Source: Vibrio hepatarius | Lineage (GTDB): Bacteria; Pseudomonadota; Gammaproteobacteria; Enterobacterales; Vibrionaceae | Length of the DNA: 64,000 bases | NCBI RefSeq assembly: GCF_011806575.1 | Contig: NZ_JAATOO010000017.1 | Location: 43,625-107,624 of the forward strand | Direction of reading: 5' to 3' | Shown here: one piece after another, positions 1 to 8,682 of the stretch | How positions within the stretch are numbered: position 1 is the first letter of the stretch | How the letters are laid out: the number at the start of each line of letters is the position of its first letter | Translations under genes and position numbers: made by a program | The notes under the pieces: model-generated | The model's input: only the letters and a program-made list of their open reading frames with translations | Databases searched by the model: none | Told to the model about the DNA's origin: nothing

Positions 1-1691
1 AATCGACGCACTTCACCCGTCATTGGATCGCCACACAGCATCTGGTTATTCCCCTGCCCTGCAAAGTCACCTTTGTTCGAGTATTTACCGTCGGTTTGAA
101 TCCACAAACGGCCTGCTTTATCGAAACCAATGCCATCAGGGCTGTTAAACATGTTATCCGCATTGATGTTCTCACTGCCCGCGTAAGGCGTGCCTTTGTG
201 TACTACTGGGTTACCTGCAATGAGGTACAGATCCCACTCAAAACCACTGTTAGTGTGGTCGCCACCTTGAGGCATCCAGCGTACGATCTGACCGTAGTTG
301 TTTTGCGCACGAGGGTTAGGGCCACCCACTGGTTGGTTTTCTTTGACGCCACGGTTTTTGTTGTTAGTCAGGGTACAGAAAACGTGCTTATTGTCTGGGT
401 GAACCGCAACCCATTCAGGGCGATCCATCGTCGTTGCACCGACTTGCGTTGCCGCGCGACGAGCGAAGATCATCACCTCAGCTTGATCGTTAAAGCCGTT
501 TTCTTTGGTTAAGCCATTTTTGCCGTAAGTCAGCTCGATCCATTCACCGTTGCCTTTCAGCTCTTTGTCGTCCATGTCGAATTTCGCGACATACAACGTG
601 CCTTCTTCCAACAGATCGCGGTTCGCCTTGTCGTTGCCAGGTTTGTATTTATGCTTAGAAACGAACTTGTATAGGTGCTCACCGCGCTCGTCATCACCTA
701 GATACACCACCACGTGGCCGTCGTCGTTCACCACAACCGCCGCGTTTTCGTGTTTAAAGCGGCCAAGTGCAGTACGTTTTAGTGGCGTTGCGTCTGGGTT
801 ATGCGGGTCGATTTCCACAACCCAACCAAACCGGTGCGGTTCATTTGGGTGCTTAGCTACGTCAAAACGCTCGTCGGCATCGTGCCATTGGTAGCTGCTT
901 GGTGCCGCTTTAATGCCATAGCGTTTGTGGTCAGCAGAAATATCTGCGCCTTCTTCACGAGTACCAAAGTAACCGTGGAAGTTCTCTTCACACGTCAGGT
1001 ATGTACCCCAAGGTGTTTGACCGTTTGCACAGTTGTTGAATGTACCCAGCGGTTTCATACCAGATGGGTCAAGTTCGGTTTTCATCAGTGCGTGACCAGT
1101 AGCGGGTCCAGTTAGCATCATCTCTGTGTTTGCGGTGATACGACGGTTGCGTTTACCGTCTTTATCTAGCTTCCATTCACCACCAGACTTAACGATCTCA
1201 AACACCGTGACACCGTGTGCTGCTTGCGCTTTTAATACATCATCTGCTGTCATCGCGTCACCGCCATGATCAAACAGGTATTCATAGTTGGTGTATTCGT
1301 TGTTTACCGCGATCACCGCACGATCGTCGCTGATCGAGAACAAACTCATACCATCGGTGTTATCACCAAACTGACGTTGTTGTGCTTTAGAATCTTGTTT
1401 ACCACTCTGATCAAACTCTGGTGCGCCCGAGAAAATTGGGTCTCCCCATGACAGTAGTGGTTTCGCTTTGTAGCCTTTCGGTACGACAATTTCGTCTGAC
1501 GTGGACACTGGCACCGCCTCGAAATTGAGCAGTGCGCTTTGCTTGTCTGCTGCGAACGCTTTTGCAATTGGGTTTAATGAAAGGAAGGCACCAGCGCTCA
1601 CCGCTGCTGTACCGACTAAAAAACGACGGCGAGACAATCTCGCTTCGATCATTTGGCTAAACTGCGAATCTTGTTCATCACGGTTCCACAT
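1..1691 (-). CDS. phoX: PhoX-family alkaline phosphatase (3' end outside window)
   Basis: Partial: the start is at 1691 and the frame is open to the window edge, giving about 563 residues. The N-terminus carries a twin-arginine signal (LSRRRFLVG followed by a hydrophobic stretch), so the protein should be folded in the cytoplasm and exported by Tat. The body matches the PhoX/DUF839 family (for example the stretch RFGWVVEIDP and the following KRTALGRFKHE). PhoX enzymes are calcium-dependent phosphomonoesterases that release phosphate from organic esters in the periplasm or outside. A good Shine-Dalgarno (AAGGAG) precedes the ATG. It lies 3.5 kb from the pst operon, which suits a phosphate-scavenging role. 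Activity is inferred from family only; the C-terminal residues are not visible. Confidence 0.85.
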   Translation of the reverse strand, partial: MWNRDEQDSQFSQMIEARLSRRRFLVGTAAVSAGAFLSLNPIAKAFAADKQSALLNFEAVPVSTSDEIVVPKGYKAKPLLSWGDPIFSGAPEFDQSGKQDSKAQQRQFGDNTDGMSLFSISDDRAVIAVNNEYTNYEYLFDHGGDAMTADDVLKAQAAHGVTVFEIVKSGGEWKLDKDGKRNRRITANTEMMLTGPATGHALMKTELDPSGMKPLGTFNNCANGQTPWGTYLTCEENFHGYFGTREEGADISADHKRYGIKAAPSSYQWHDADERFDVAKHPNEPHRFGWVVEIDPHNPDATPLKRTALGRFKHENAAVVVNDDGHVVVYLGDDERGEHLYKFVSKHKYKPGNDKANRDLLEEGTLYVAKFDMDDKELKGNGEWIELTYGKNGLTKENGFNDQAEVMIFARRAATQVGATTMDRPEWVAVHPDNKHVFCTLTNNKNRGVKENQPVGGPNPRAQNNYGQIVRWMPQGGDHTNSGFEWDLYLIAGNPVVHKGTPYAGSENINADNMFNSPDGIGFDKAGRLWIQTDGKYSNKGDFAGQGNNQMLCGDPMTGEVRR

Positions 1692-2001
1692 CGCTGACTC
1701 CTTGCTGGATTAGTTTTTATTCGTTAGCGAGCAGATGCTAGGCAACCAAGATGACAAATAAGTTAAGCTATTGTTTATTTAAGATTAATTGCAGATTACA
1801 GTTTTTCTCGATTTACATGGCAAACTTATTAAAGTGCGTGGCTCTTCAATTTTACAGAGTAATATATCGAATTTATGCAAAAAAATGTGATCTTAAACCT
1901 AGCTAAATTTTAAGTAGCTGGATAAATTGGATCCTGTTCATGAGGAACCACAATCAAATAAGCTCAATGACGAGCACAAATGTTCTAAATGAGGGAATAT
2001 C

Positions 2002-2088
2002 ATGAAGAAAATGAGAAAAGCACAATTGCATCGCGTTCGAATTCAGTACTGGAAAGACTCAAGCAAAAACGCGAACAAACAATCTTAA
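2002..2088 (+). CDS. small basic ORF, 28 aa, unknown
   Basis: An ATG at 2002 follows a GAGGG ribosome-binding site with a 6-base gap, and the frame runs 28 codons to TAA at 2086. The peptide starts MKKMRKAQLHRVRIQYW and is rich in Lys and Arg, with no signal peptide or membrane segment. A strong hairpin terminator follows 20 bases later, so the unit has the layout of an independent short transcript between phoX and the next convergent gene. I do not recognise it. It could be a small protein, a leader peptide or the open frame of a small RNA. Confidence 0.45.
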   Translation: MKKMRKAQLHRVRIQYWKDSSKNANKQS

Positions 2089-2107
2089 TGTGCAAACCCA
2101 AAAAACT

Positions 2108-2140
2108 AAGCTGGCTTTAACGCCAGCTTTTGTGTTTTTA
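2108..2140 (+). terminator. bidirectional intrinsic terminator
   Basis: An 8-bp stem AAGCTGGC / GCCAGCTT (2108-2115 with 2122-2129) has a 6-base loop and a T-rich run after it. A-rich sequence on the other side gives the minus strand a U-tract too. It can end both the short ORF at 2002 and the operon ending at 2164. Confidence 0.8.
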
Positions 2141-2163
2141 GCGCCTGACAAAATTAGAGTATG

Positions 2164-2997
2164 TCACGCCGCTCGGTGATTGACGGGAAACATTTCCGCC
2201 ATATCATGCAACAGATTCAGTGTCTGTTTGGAGTATAGGTGCTTATCTTTGTATCCAACCAACTGAATGTGACGTACCTTTCCTGAAATCAAAAGTTGTC
2301 TCAGCATGCGACTCACCATTTGCACCTCCAACCAGCTTGCCGACTCTATACGAGCACTCGGGTACAAACACTCCAGATCAATGTTCACGACAACATCTTC
2401 ACAATGAGATAAGTAACTCGCGATCTGCTGTTTAACGTGAAACCGATGGCTGAAACCGCACTCTTGCATCGTCATCCAGTCACAGCCTAGGTCTTCGGCA
2501 TACTCAATGCTGCGCTCATCATTTTGTGAGTTGTCGATACCAATACAAAATAGACGACATTCGTTGTAGCGAGAAAGCGCAAAATGGTAAGCCGAGCCAA
2601 TATCCGGTTCAAGCGGCGCTTTTAGCTCAAAGCGTCGACCGATATGGATGATGCCTAACTCGCGGCGCGGCGTATGCAGTAAAGGCAAGCTGTGTAGCAA
2701 CGTCTCAACGTTATTGGTCAGCACCACTGGTAACGAATCAGAGCCCAAAAGACGACTAAGGTGCAGCTGAAATTTGCTACTTGGCTGCTGCTTGAGATTG
2801 AAATGGCCGCCGTTCAACCAATGGTGTCTGTCTTGTTGCGATAGCCATTCATACACTTCTTCTAAGCTCTGGTCTGCCATTTCGAAATCCACCAGCTTCA
2901 TTGATTTAAGCTGTTCGCTCACGCTGATCAGTGTGAGTTGGTGAGACGGAAGTCCAATAATATTCTCGGTTTTGTTACGTCGAAATAGCCCAAACAT
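2164..2997 (-). CDS. ureohydrolase-fold (arginase/formiminoglutamase-like) protein, probably without the metal site
   Basis: The 277-aa protein has the layout of the arginase/agmatinase/HutG superfamily, but the metal-binding motifs are eroded. Where GGDHS is expected there is GGHFN (about residues 63-67). Where the DAHxD motif is expected the sequence is IIHIGRRFEL (about 116-125). The late SxDxDxxDP motif appears as NIDLECLYPS (about 205-214), keeping one Asp and one Glu. Five bases separate it from the upstream IclR gene, so the two are probably one transcript. Family membership is inferred from motif spacing. If right, it is a pseudoenzyme or has a changed chemistry. No substrate can be named. 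Confidence 0.55.
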   Translation of the reverse strand: MFGLFRRNKTENIIGLPSHQLTLISVSEQLKSMKLVDFEMADQSLEEVYEWLSQQDRHHWLNGGHFNLKQQPSSKFQLHLSRLLGSDSLPVVLTNNVETLLHSLPLLHTPRRELGIIHIGRRFELKAPLEPDIGSAYHFALSRYNECRLFCIGIDNSQNDERSIEYAEDLGCDWMTMQECGFSHRFHVKQQIASYLSHCEDVVVNIDLECLYPSARIESASWLEVQMVSRMLRQLLISGKVRHIQLVGYKDKHLYSKQTLNLLHDMAEMFPVNHRAA

Positions 2998-3002
2998 TGC
3001 GA

Positions 3003-3743
3003 TTACCTTTCTGGGGGCAAAGCCCTCGCTGCCTGAAGAACGTGTAAAATGATTTTTTGTTGATTCGTTTCAACCCGATGCGCTGGTGCCATTACAGAGA
3101 CGGCGCCGATCAGCTTACTGCCTTTCATCACTGGTGCGCTGATCCCGGAAACGCCCGAGTCAATCTCAGAAGTACTAACGGCATAGCCTTGGTTGCGAAT
3201 TTGCTCCAACTTTTGCTGCCATTGAACAATTTTGTCTTGCTCACCAAAGTATCGCAGTATTTTTTCGCACCGCTGAGCAGGCATATATGCCAACATAACT
3301 CGGGATGAGGCGCCTCGCAGCAGGGGTTGACTTTGACCCTGGACGTAACTGCAACGAAGCGCCTGCATGCTCTCTTTTCTGCTCACACACAGCGCACGAT
3401 AACCAACTGGGACCATGTAGGCCGACATTTCGCCGGTTTGTTTTTGCAGTCGATTCAAAACCAAATCCACTGCATCCAAATCGTGTTGGCTATTCTTGTA
3501 GCTGCGCATTAGCATCAATGCTGCTGGACCGATGATCAAGGTTTTGTCACTTGGACTTTCTTCGATTAGATTCCATTCTTTCAATAGCTTGAGGTGGCGA
3601 TAGAGGCTGCTGATTGGCGTGCCTACCTGGTCGCTCAACTGCTTAGCGGTGACGGGCTCGTCATTCACCGCCACTTGCATCAAAAGCTGCAATACCTTTT
3701 CGTTGACCTGTCCATTGCTTTGTTTCATCGAGTTGGTGCTCAT
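3003..3743 (-). CDS. IclR-family transcriptional regulator
   Basis: The 246-aa protein has an N-terminal winged helix (residues about 15-75, including LSDQVGTPISSLYRHLKLL) and a C-terminal IclR effector domain ending in a typical stretch around SGISAPVMKGSKLIGAVSVMAP. IclR proteins bind a small ligand in the C-terminal domain and repress or activate neighbouring catabolic genes. It is the first gene of a pair with the ureohydrolase-like gene and is divergent from uspA. Two similar inverted-repeat elements lie just upstream and are candidate autoregulatory sites. Confidence 0.85.
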   Translation of the reverse strand: MSTNSMKQSNGQVNEKVLQLLMQVAVNDEPVTAKQLSDQVGTPISSLYRHLKLLKEWNLIEESPSDKTLIIGPAALMLMRSYKNSQHDLDAVDLVLNRLQKQTGEMSAYMVPVGYRALCVSRKESMQALRCSYVQGQSQPLLRGASSRVMLAYMPAQRCEKILRYFGEQDKIVQWQQKLEQIRNQGYAVSTSEIDSGVSGISAPVMKGSKLIGAVSVMAPAHRVETNQQKIILHVLQAARALPPER

Positions 3744-3777
3744 GTTGTATCGTCAGATAATTTCTTCGACAAATTTT

Positions 3778-3837
3778 ATTCTCAATAAGTAAGAATATAT
3801 AAACAATTTAAACATCTATTTCTCATAAAATAAGAAA
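3778..3837. promoter_or_regulatory. pair of related inverted repeats upstream of iclR (candidate operators)
   Basis: Elements at 3779-3795 and 3820-3836 share 14 of 17 bases and both have the form TTCTCA-N5-TAAGAA, with TTCT/AGAA arms. Their starts are 41 bases apart, close to four helical turns. They sit 35-95 bases upstream of the iclR start, in an AT-rich stretch. Assignment to this regulator is inference from position and symmetry. Confidence 0.35.
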
Positions 3838-4087
3838 ACCATCAAACAGCAATCAGTTATGCTTCATTTGTACGAAACTGAACAAAACCGACTTTGCTGC
3901 CTGCATCAATTCCTTACTTGAATGCTAGGCGGATGTGAGGGAATAAACGCGACACGGAAAATGAAAAACACTTGAGTAGTCAAAGAGATGAATATGAGAA
4001 TTTTGTGAGTAATTCGCGATCTGACAGGCACCAATTTCTCCTAATTAAGACTATGCTTAAATGGTCGATTTCAATTAGGGGTTGGAT

Positions 4088-4513
4088 ATGCAATACAAAC
4101 ACATCATGGTCGCTATTGAGCTTTCAGAGCAGAGTAACATCCTTATTGAGCGAGCGACGTTTTTAGCGAAGCAGCTTGGTTCTGATATCTCGTTTATTCA
4201 CATCGATGGTACTCATGGGGAGATCTATCCTGATTTAGTGGATATTAAGGCTAACCCCGATTTGAGACCAGTTAACGAACATACAATGGAGCAGTTGAAA
4301 GAATTTGACGCCAGCACCGATTATCCGGTGAAAAAAATCATCGTTGGTACGGGCGATCTGAGTGAAAAATTGCATGAAGTGATCGCAGGCAACGGAGTTG
4401 ATTTGTTGATTTGTGGTCACCACCAAGATTTCTGGAGCCGAATTATTTCCTACTCTCAGCACCTGATCAACAAATCACCCGTCGATATCTTAGTGGTACC
4501 AATTGAGTCGTAG
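4088..4513 (+). CDS. uspA: universal stress protein A
   Basis: The 141-aa protein has the UspA fold order, starting YKHIMVAIELSEQS and ending with LLICGHHQDFW and DILVVP. The ATP-binding motif G-2x-G-9x-G(S/T) is absent; CGHHQDFW replaces it, as in enterobacterial UspA, which does not bind ATP. The ATG at 4088 is chosen because AGGGGG lies 6 bases upstream, while an in-frame TTG at 4082 would touch it. The gene stands alone and is followed by a hairpin. UspA proteins accumulate on growth arrest and protect cells by an unsettled mechanism. Confidence 0.9.
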   Translation: MQYKHIMVAIELSEQSNILIERATFLAKQLGSDISFIHIDGTHGEIYPDLVDIKANPDLRPVNEHTMEQLKEFDASTDYPVKKIIVGTGDLSEKLHEVIAGNGVDLLICGHHQDFWSRIISYSQHLINKSPVDILVVPIES

Positions 4514-4541
4514 TCATCACTCAACAACAAATTCACAGCTG

Positions 4542-4572
4542 CAAGACTCACTTCGGTGAGTCTTGCTTGTTT
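4542..4572 (+). terminator. intrinsic terminator of uspA
   Basis: A perfect 10-bp stem CAAGACTCAC / GTGAGTCTTG closes on a very stable TTCG tetraloop (4552-4555). It is followed by CTTGTTTAT, a modest U-tract. Confidence 0.75.
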
Positions 4573-4719
4573 ATCCATCAATCAGAATAGTTTTCTGACT
4601 TTTGAAGCACTCCTAATTCCACGCAAGCACCTACATTGCTCTGTCACAAAATCTTCAAATTGATTCTCTAATATCGGATCACTCCCCTTTTTACACAATG
4701 AAAAGTCGAAGGAATGGTT

Positions 4720-5184
4720 ATGAAGTTACTGTTTGTATGCCGCCACAATTCCTGCAGAAGTATTCTAGCTGAAGCAGTCGCACAAAGAGTGTTGCCCAAT
4801 AACTACGAAATACGTAGTGCTGGCAGCGAACCAACAGGTGAAATACAGCCTCAAGTGATTGAGTTCCTTAAATCAATCGAAGTAGACACTGGGACATTTC
4901 GTAGTAAATCTTGGGAAGAGTTTATTGGGTTTCACCCCGACTTTGTCATTTCAGTGTGTGACACCGTGCACCATGAGGCCTGTCCAAACTGGTTAGGTGA
5001 CGGCGTGCGTGTGAACTGGTCACTAGACAACCCTTTGGCTGACGAGAGCGCAAGCGCCAAAGGAGCTCTTCAGGATGCATACCAAATATTACGCGAGCGA
5101 TTGGTTAAGCTCGCCGACCTCCCCTTAACACAAATGAGCCACGAGGAGCAGAAAACAGTACTCACTCAGTTAGGTACAGAGTAG
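4720..5184 (+). CDS. arsC: thiol-dependent arsenate reductase (LMW-phosphatase fold)
   Basis: The 154-aa protein begins KLLFVCRHNSCRS, the CX5R phosphate-binding loop of the low-molecular-weight tyrosine phosphatase/ArsC fold. A second conserved block, DFVISVCDTVHHEACPNW, holds the two further cysteines (around residues 81 and 88) used in the thioredoxin-type arsenate reductase cycle. The start at 4720 is preferred over the ATG at 4714 because AAGGA abuts the latter and is 6 bases from the former. The gene converges on pstB. Arsenate enters cells through phosphate transporters, so the neighbourhood makes sense. No ars regulator or pump is visible next to it. Confidence 0.8.
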   Translation: MKLLFVCRHNSCRSILAEAVAQRVLPNNYEIRSAGSEPTGEIQPQVIEFLKSIEVDTGTFRSKSWEEFIGFHPDFVISVCDTVHHEACPNWLGDGVRVNWSLDNPLADESASAKGALQDAYQILRERLVKLADLPLTQMSHEEQKTVLTQLGTE

Positions 5185-5203
5185 AAACGAAAACCCTTCC
5201 CAA

Positions 5204-6058
5204 TCAGCCGAAATGTCCTTGCAAGTACCCTTTTGTCAGAGAGTGAATAGGTTGCTCGAACATTTGTTTGGTTGGGTTAACCTCAATCAATTGCCCCAAG
5301 TGAAAATACGCCGTTCGATCTGAGATTCGCTGTGCTTGTTGCATCGAATGGGTCACCATTCCAATGGTGAAATTCTCTTTCAACTCTAGAATCAGTTCTT
5401 CAATGACCGCCGTCGCAATTGGGTCAAGGGCAGAACAAGGCTCATCCATTAAAATCACTTCCGGGCTGATCGAAATAGCGCGGGCGATACACAAGCGTTG
5501 CTGTTGCCCGCCAGACAAGCCTGTCGCAGGTAAGTGCAACCGTGACGACACTTCTTCCCACAATCCTGATTTTTTCAATGACTGCTCCACCAGCTCGTCC
5601 AGTTCATCCTTGTGTTCGACCAAACCATGGATCTTTGGACCATAAGCGACATTGTCATAAATCGATTTTGGAAAAGGATTAGGCTTTTGAAAGACCATCC
5701 CGACTCTAGAACGTAGCTCTTCCGGCTCTAGAGACTGAATATCGGTATTGCTAAGGGCTATTCCACCCTGAACAACACAACCAAGCACCGTATCATTCAT
5801 TCGATTTAGACAACGTAGAAACGTCGATTTACCACACCCAGAAGGCCCGACAAGGGCTAGGACTTCTCCCCGACCTAAGTCTAGACTGACGTCATAAATC
5901 GCTTGTTCCTCGCTATAGAACACGTTGACGTGTTTAGTTGTCATACCGGCTCGATCACTACTGAAAACTCCTATGGTTTGATGTGATGGCTTCGCACTAG
6001 GGAACACTCTGCACAGGGGTGCGTTTAAACGCATCGGTGACTGCTCTAATTCGCTCAT
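5204..6058 (-). CDS. pstB: phosphate ABC transporter ATP-binding protein
   Basis: This is the ATPase of the high-affinity phosphate importer. Walker A is GPSGCGKST, the signature is LSGGQQQR, Walker B is VILMDEP with CSALDP, and the H-loop is MVTHSM, all in order. An N-terminal extension of about 40 residues precedes the usual PstB start. ATG 6058 is favoured over an in-frame GTG at 6067 because AAGG lies 8 bases upstream and the pstA stop ends at 6061. It is the last gene of pstSCAB. Confidence 0.93.
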   Translation of the reverse strand: MSELEQSPMRLNAPLCRVFPSAKPSHQTIGVFSSDRAGMTTKHVNVFYSEEQAIYDVSLDLGRGEVLALVGPSGCGKSTFLRCLNRMNDTVLGCVVQGGIALSNTDIQSLEPEELRSRVGMVFQKPNPFPKSIYDNVAYGPKIHGLVEHKDELDELVEQSLKKSGLWEEVSSRLHLPATGLSGGQQQRLCIARAISISPEVILMDEPCSALDPIATAVIEELILELKENFTIGMVTHSMQQAQRISDRTAYFHLGQLIEVNPTKQMFEQPIHSLTKGYLQGHFG

Positions 6059-6060
6059 AA

Positions 6061-7302
6061 CTACCACCTTGTTTCCAACTTTCGCCTTAGATAAAGTGCC
6101 ACGCCATTCATCAAAAATAAGAAAAACAGCAAGACAATAATAGCCGCAGAAGTCAGCTCTACGTAGCCACGCTCTGGATTTTCAGACCAGAGAAAGATCT
6201 GAACAGGCAAAGCGGTCGCCGCATCGAGAAATCCTTGCGGCACATCGACAATAAACGCCACCATCCCAATCATCAGTAAAGGTGCTGTTTCACCCAACGC
6301 TTGCGCCATGCCAATAATGGTTCCGGTAAACATACCCGGTAACGCCAATGGCACAACGTGATGAAAGACGACCTGTGTCCGAGAGGCTCCCATCGCTAAC
6401 GCCCCATCGCGGATGGAAGGTGGCACGGACTTCAAAGAAGCCCGACTAGAGATAATGATGGTTGGCAACGTCATTAATGTTAAAACCAACCCGCCCACCA
6501 GTGGGGTTGATCTCGGCAGTTCCAACACATTGAGAAAGATAGCTAAACCAAGCAAGCCAAACACGATAGAAGGGACTGCAGCAAGGTTGTTGATATTAAC
6601 CTCGATGATATCGGTAAGCGTATTTTTGGGAGCAAACTCTTCAAGATAAATTGCTGCACCGACACCAATAGGAAAACTCAACAGCATGGTCGTGAGCAAA
6701 GTAAACAAAGACCCCATAAACGCCCCTGCAATACCAGCCACCTCTGGATTTCGGCTGTCTCCGAGTGAAAAAAATCGCCAGTTAAACGTAGTGCGAATCC
6801 GTTCTTGCTCCAGCAAAGAGTGGTACCAATTCAACTCTTGCTCACTCATCGCAACTTTACTCGATCCTTTGCGATATTGATTGAACTTGTCACTCATCGG
6901 TAACCACACCGACAGCGAAGTATCAGACAACGCTTGCTCTACTAACTTCCGCTGCAATATGTATTCTGATTCGACCGAGACCAACCTATATAGCTCTCGA
7001 CGCTCGGAGCGGCTGGTAACGTCAGGGAATTCTATTTTTAGCTGGTCACGAATCAAACTGCGCGGAGAGGTTTGGTGACTTTGTTTGTCCAAGCGAAGCG
7101 TTAGCTCGATTTCAGAGCTGATAAACGCCCCCACACCAGTAGCAATCACAGAAGTCAAAAGAAAAACCAAAAAGGACAAAGAGCACAATATCGACACGAC
7201 GCCGTAGGCTCGAAAGCGCGTTTCTGAGCGTTTACGCTTGACCAGAGACTGGCGAATAGTCGCTATTTTTTTCTGGGTCAGGTGTTGCTGTGAATCACTC
7301 AT
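6061..7302 (-). CDS. pstA: phosphate ABC transporter permease PstA
   Basis: The 413-aa inner-membrane permease has the PstA core in its C-terminal half, with the EAA-type loop [20 protein letters not shown] first membrane helix is followed by about 130 residues of largely soluble sequence not present in short PstA proteins, resembling the N-terminal extensions (DUF3333-type) of marine gammaproteobacterial PstA. It overlaps pstC by 8 bases, showing translational coupling. Confidence 0.92.
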   Translation of the reverse strand: MSDSQQHLTQKKIATIRQSLVKRKRSETRFRAYGVVSILCSLSFLVFLLTSVIATGVGAFISSEIELTLRLDKQSHQTSPRSLIRDQLKIEFPDVTSRSERRELYRLVSVESEYILQRKLVEQALSDTSLSVWLPMSDKFNQYRKGSSKVAMSEQELNWYHSLLEQERIRTTFNWRFFSLGDSRNPEVAGIAGAFMGSLFTLLTTMLLSFPIGVGAAIYLEEFAPKNTLTDIIEVNINNLAAVPSIVFGLLGLAIFLNVLELPRSTPLVGGLVLTLMTLPTIIISSRASLKSVPPSIRDGALAMGASRTQVVFHHVVPLALPGMFTGTIIGMAQALGETAPLLMIGMVAFIVDVPQGFLDAATALPVQIFLWSENPERGYVELTSAAIIVLLFFLFLMNGVALYLRRKLETRW

Positions 7303-8677
7303 AATGCTCTCGATACTTTTTCACAATACGCAAGGCAATGACGTTTAGGATCAGCGTCACGACAAACAAGGTTAACCCCAGAGCAAACGCAGCCAGTGTT
7401 TTTGCACTGTCAAATTCTTGATCTCCTACCAGCAACGTCACGATTTGTACCGTTATCGTAGTTACCGACTCCAACGGGTTGAAAGTCAAGTTCGCCGATA
7501 AACCTGCTGCCATAACGACAATCATCGTCTCACCGATGGCTCGAGATACTGCTAACAGTAAGCCCCCGACAATTCCAGGTAATGCAGCAGGTAATACCAC
7601 TTTCTTTATGGTTTCAGAGTGCGTCGCGCCCATCGCAAGAGAGGCATCTCTGATACTTTGTGGCACAGCTCGAATGACATCATCAGACAAAGACGAAACA
7701 AAAGGGATGATCATCACGCCCATTACCAAGCCCGCGGCCAATGCGCTTTCTGAAGACACGCTGTCGCTGCCCAAGGTTTCAGCTGCGGAACGGATAGCTG
7801 GGGCAATCATCAGCGCAGCAATAAAGCCATACACCACCGTCGGAATACCCGCTAATATTTCCATGATCGGTTTGATGTACGTTCGGGTTTTCTCTGACGC
7901 GTATTCCGCTAAATAAATAGCGCTGAATAACCCAATCGGTGCTGCTACCAACATCGCGATCAACGTCACCAGCAATGTACCAATAAACAAAGGAACAGCG
8001 CCAAAGGCACCACTTGCACCTTGTTGGTCGGCGCGAATGGCAATCTGGGGCGACCAATGGGTACCAAATAGAAAATCTGGAACGGGGATAGTTGAGAAAA
8101 ACCGCACTGACTCAAACAAGACAGAAAGTACAATACCAACAGTGGTCAAAATCGCGATAGAAGAGCAGAGGATCAGCAGCCAACGCACCACCTTCTCCAC
8201 TTTGGGGCGAGCGCGGAAGTAAGGCTTAACTTGGCTAATACCGACAAATAGAAGAAATGCGACTAGCAGTACCAGACCGATAAAAAACAGTTTGTCATTT
8301 TCAACTTCAAGCGCACGATAATACTGTTGAGCTTGAAAGAGTGCCTTGTAAAAAGGATCGTCGGACGTCTCGCCACCGAGCCCAGCGACAATTCGCGCGT
8401 ACAGCAGATCTTCTTGAATTCCCGCTTGTTGTAGGGGATATAGCGCGGTGAAGTGAGAAAGCGTCAGGTAGCGGATAATCCAATGCTCCGACACCATCCA
8501 CAATAAACAGAATGAGATAACAGGCAGCGTCACCACCCACATAACAAACCAACCATAATAGCTGGGCAATGAATGCAAGTGCCTTACGCCGCCCAAATGA
8601 GAGGCGACTCTGACTGCTTTGAACCGACCAACAAGAAAAGCCAAAACAGCCAGTATTACAATATACAGCGGCAGCAT
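7295..8677 (-). CDS. pstC: phosphate ABC transporter permease PstC
   Basis: The 460-aa permease pairs with PstA to form the channel. The conserved core is C-terminal (EYASEKTRTYIKPIMEILAGIP, then the EAA loop GATHSETIKKVVLPAALPG). About 190 residues precede the core, with membrane segments and a soluble stretch between them (around residues 70-135), so the protein is longer than the 300-320 aa of short PstC. It lies 5 bases after pstS. Confidence 0.92.
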   Translation of the reverse strand: MLPLYIVILAVLAFLVGRFKAVRVASHLGGVRHLHSLPSYYGWFVMWVVTLPVISFCLLWMVSEHWIIRYLTLSHFTALYPLQQAGIQEDLLYARIVAGLGGETSDDPFYKALFQAQQYYRALEVENDKLFFIGLVLLVAFLLFVGISQVKPYFRARPKVEKVVRWLLILCSSIAILTTVGIVLSVLFESVRFFSTIPVPDFLFGTHWSPQIAIRADQQGASGAFGAVPLFIGTLLVTLIAMLVAAPIGLFSAIYLAEYASEKTRTYIKPIMEILAGIPTVVYGFIAALMIAPAIRSAAETLGSDSVSSESALAAGLVMGVMIIPFVSSLSDDVIRAVPQSIRDASLAMGATHSETIKKVVLPAALPGIVGGLLLAVSRAIGETMIVVMAAGLSANLTFNPLESVTTITVQIVTLLVGDQEFDSAKTLAAFALGLTLFVVTLILNVIALRIVKKYREHYE

Positions 8678-8682
8678 ATGCG

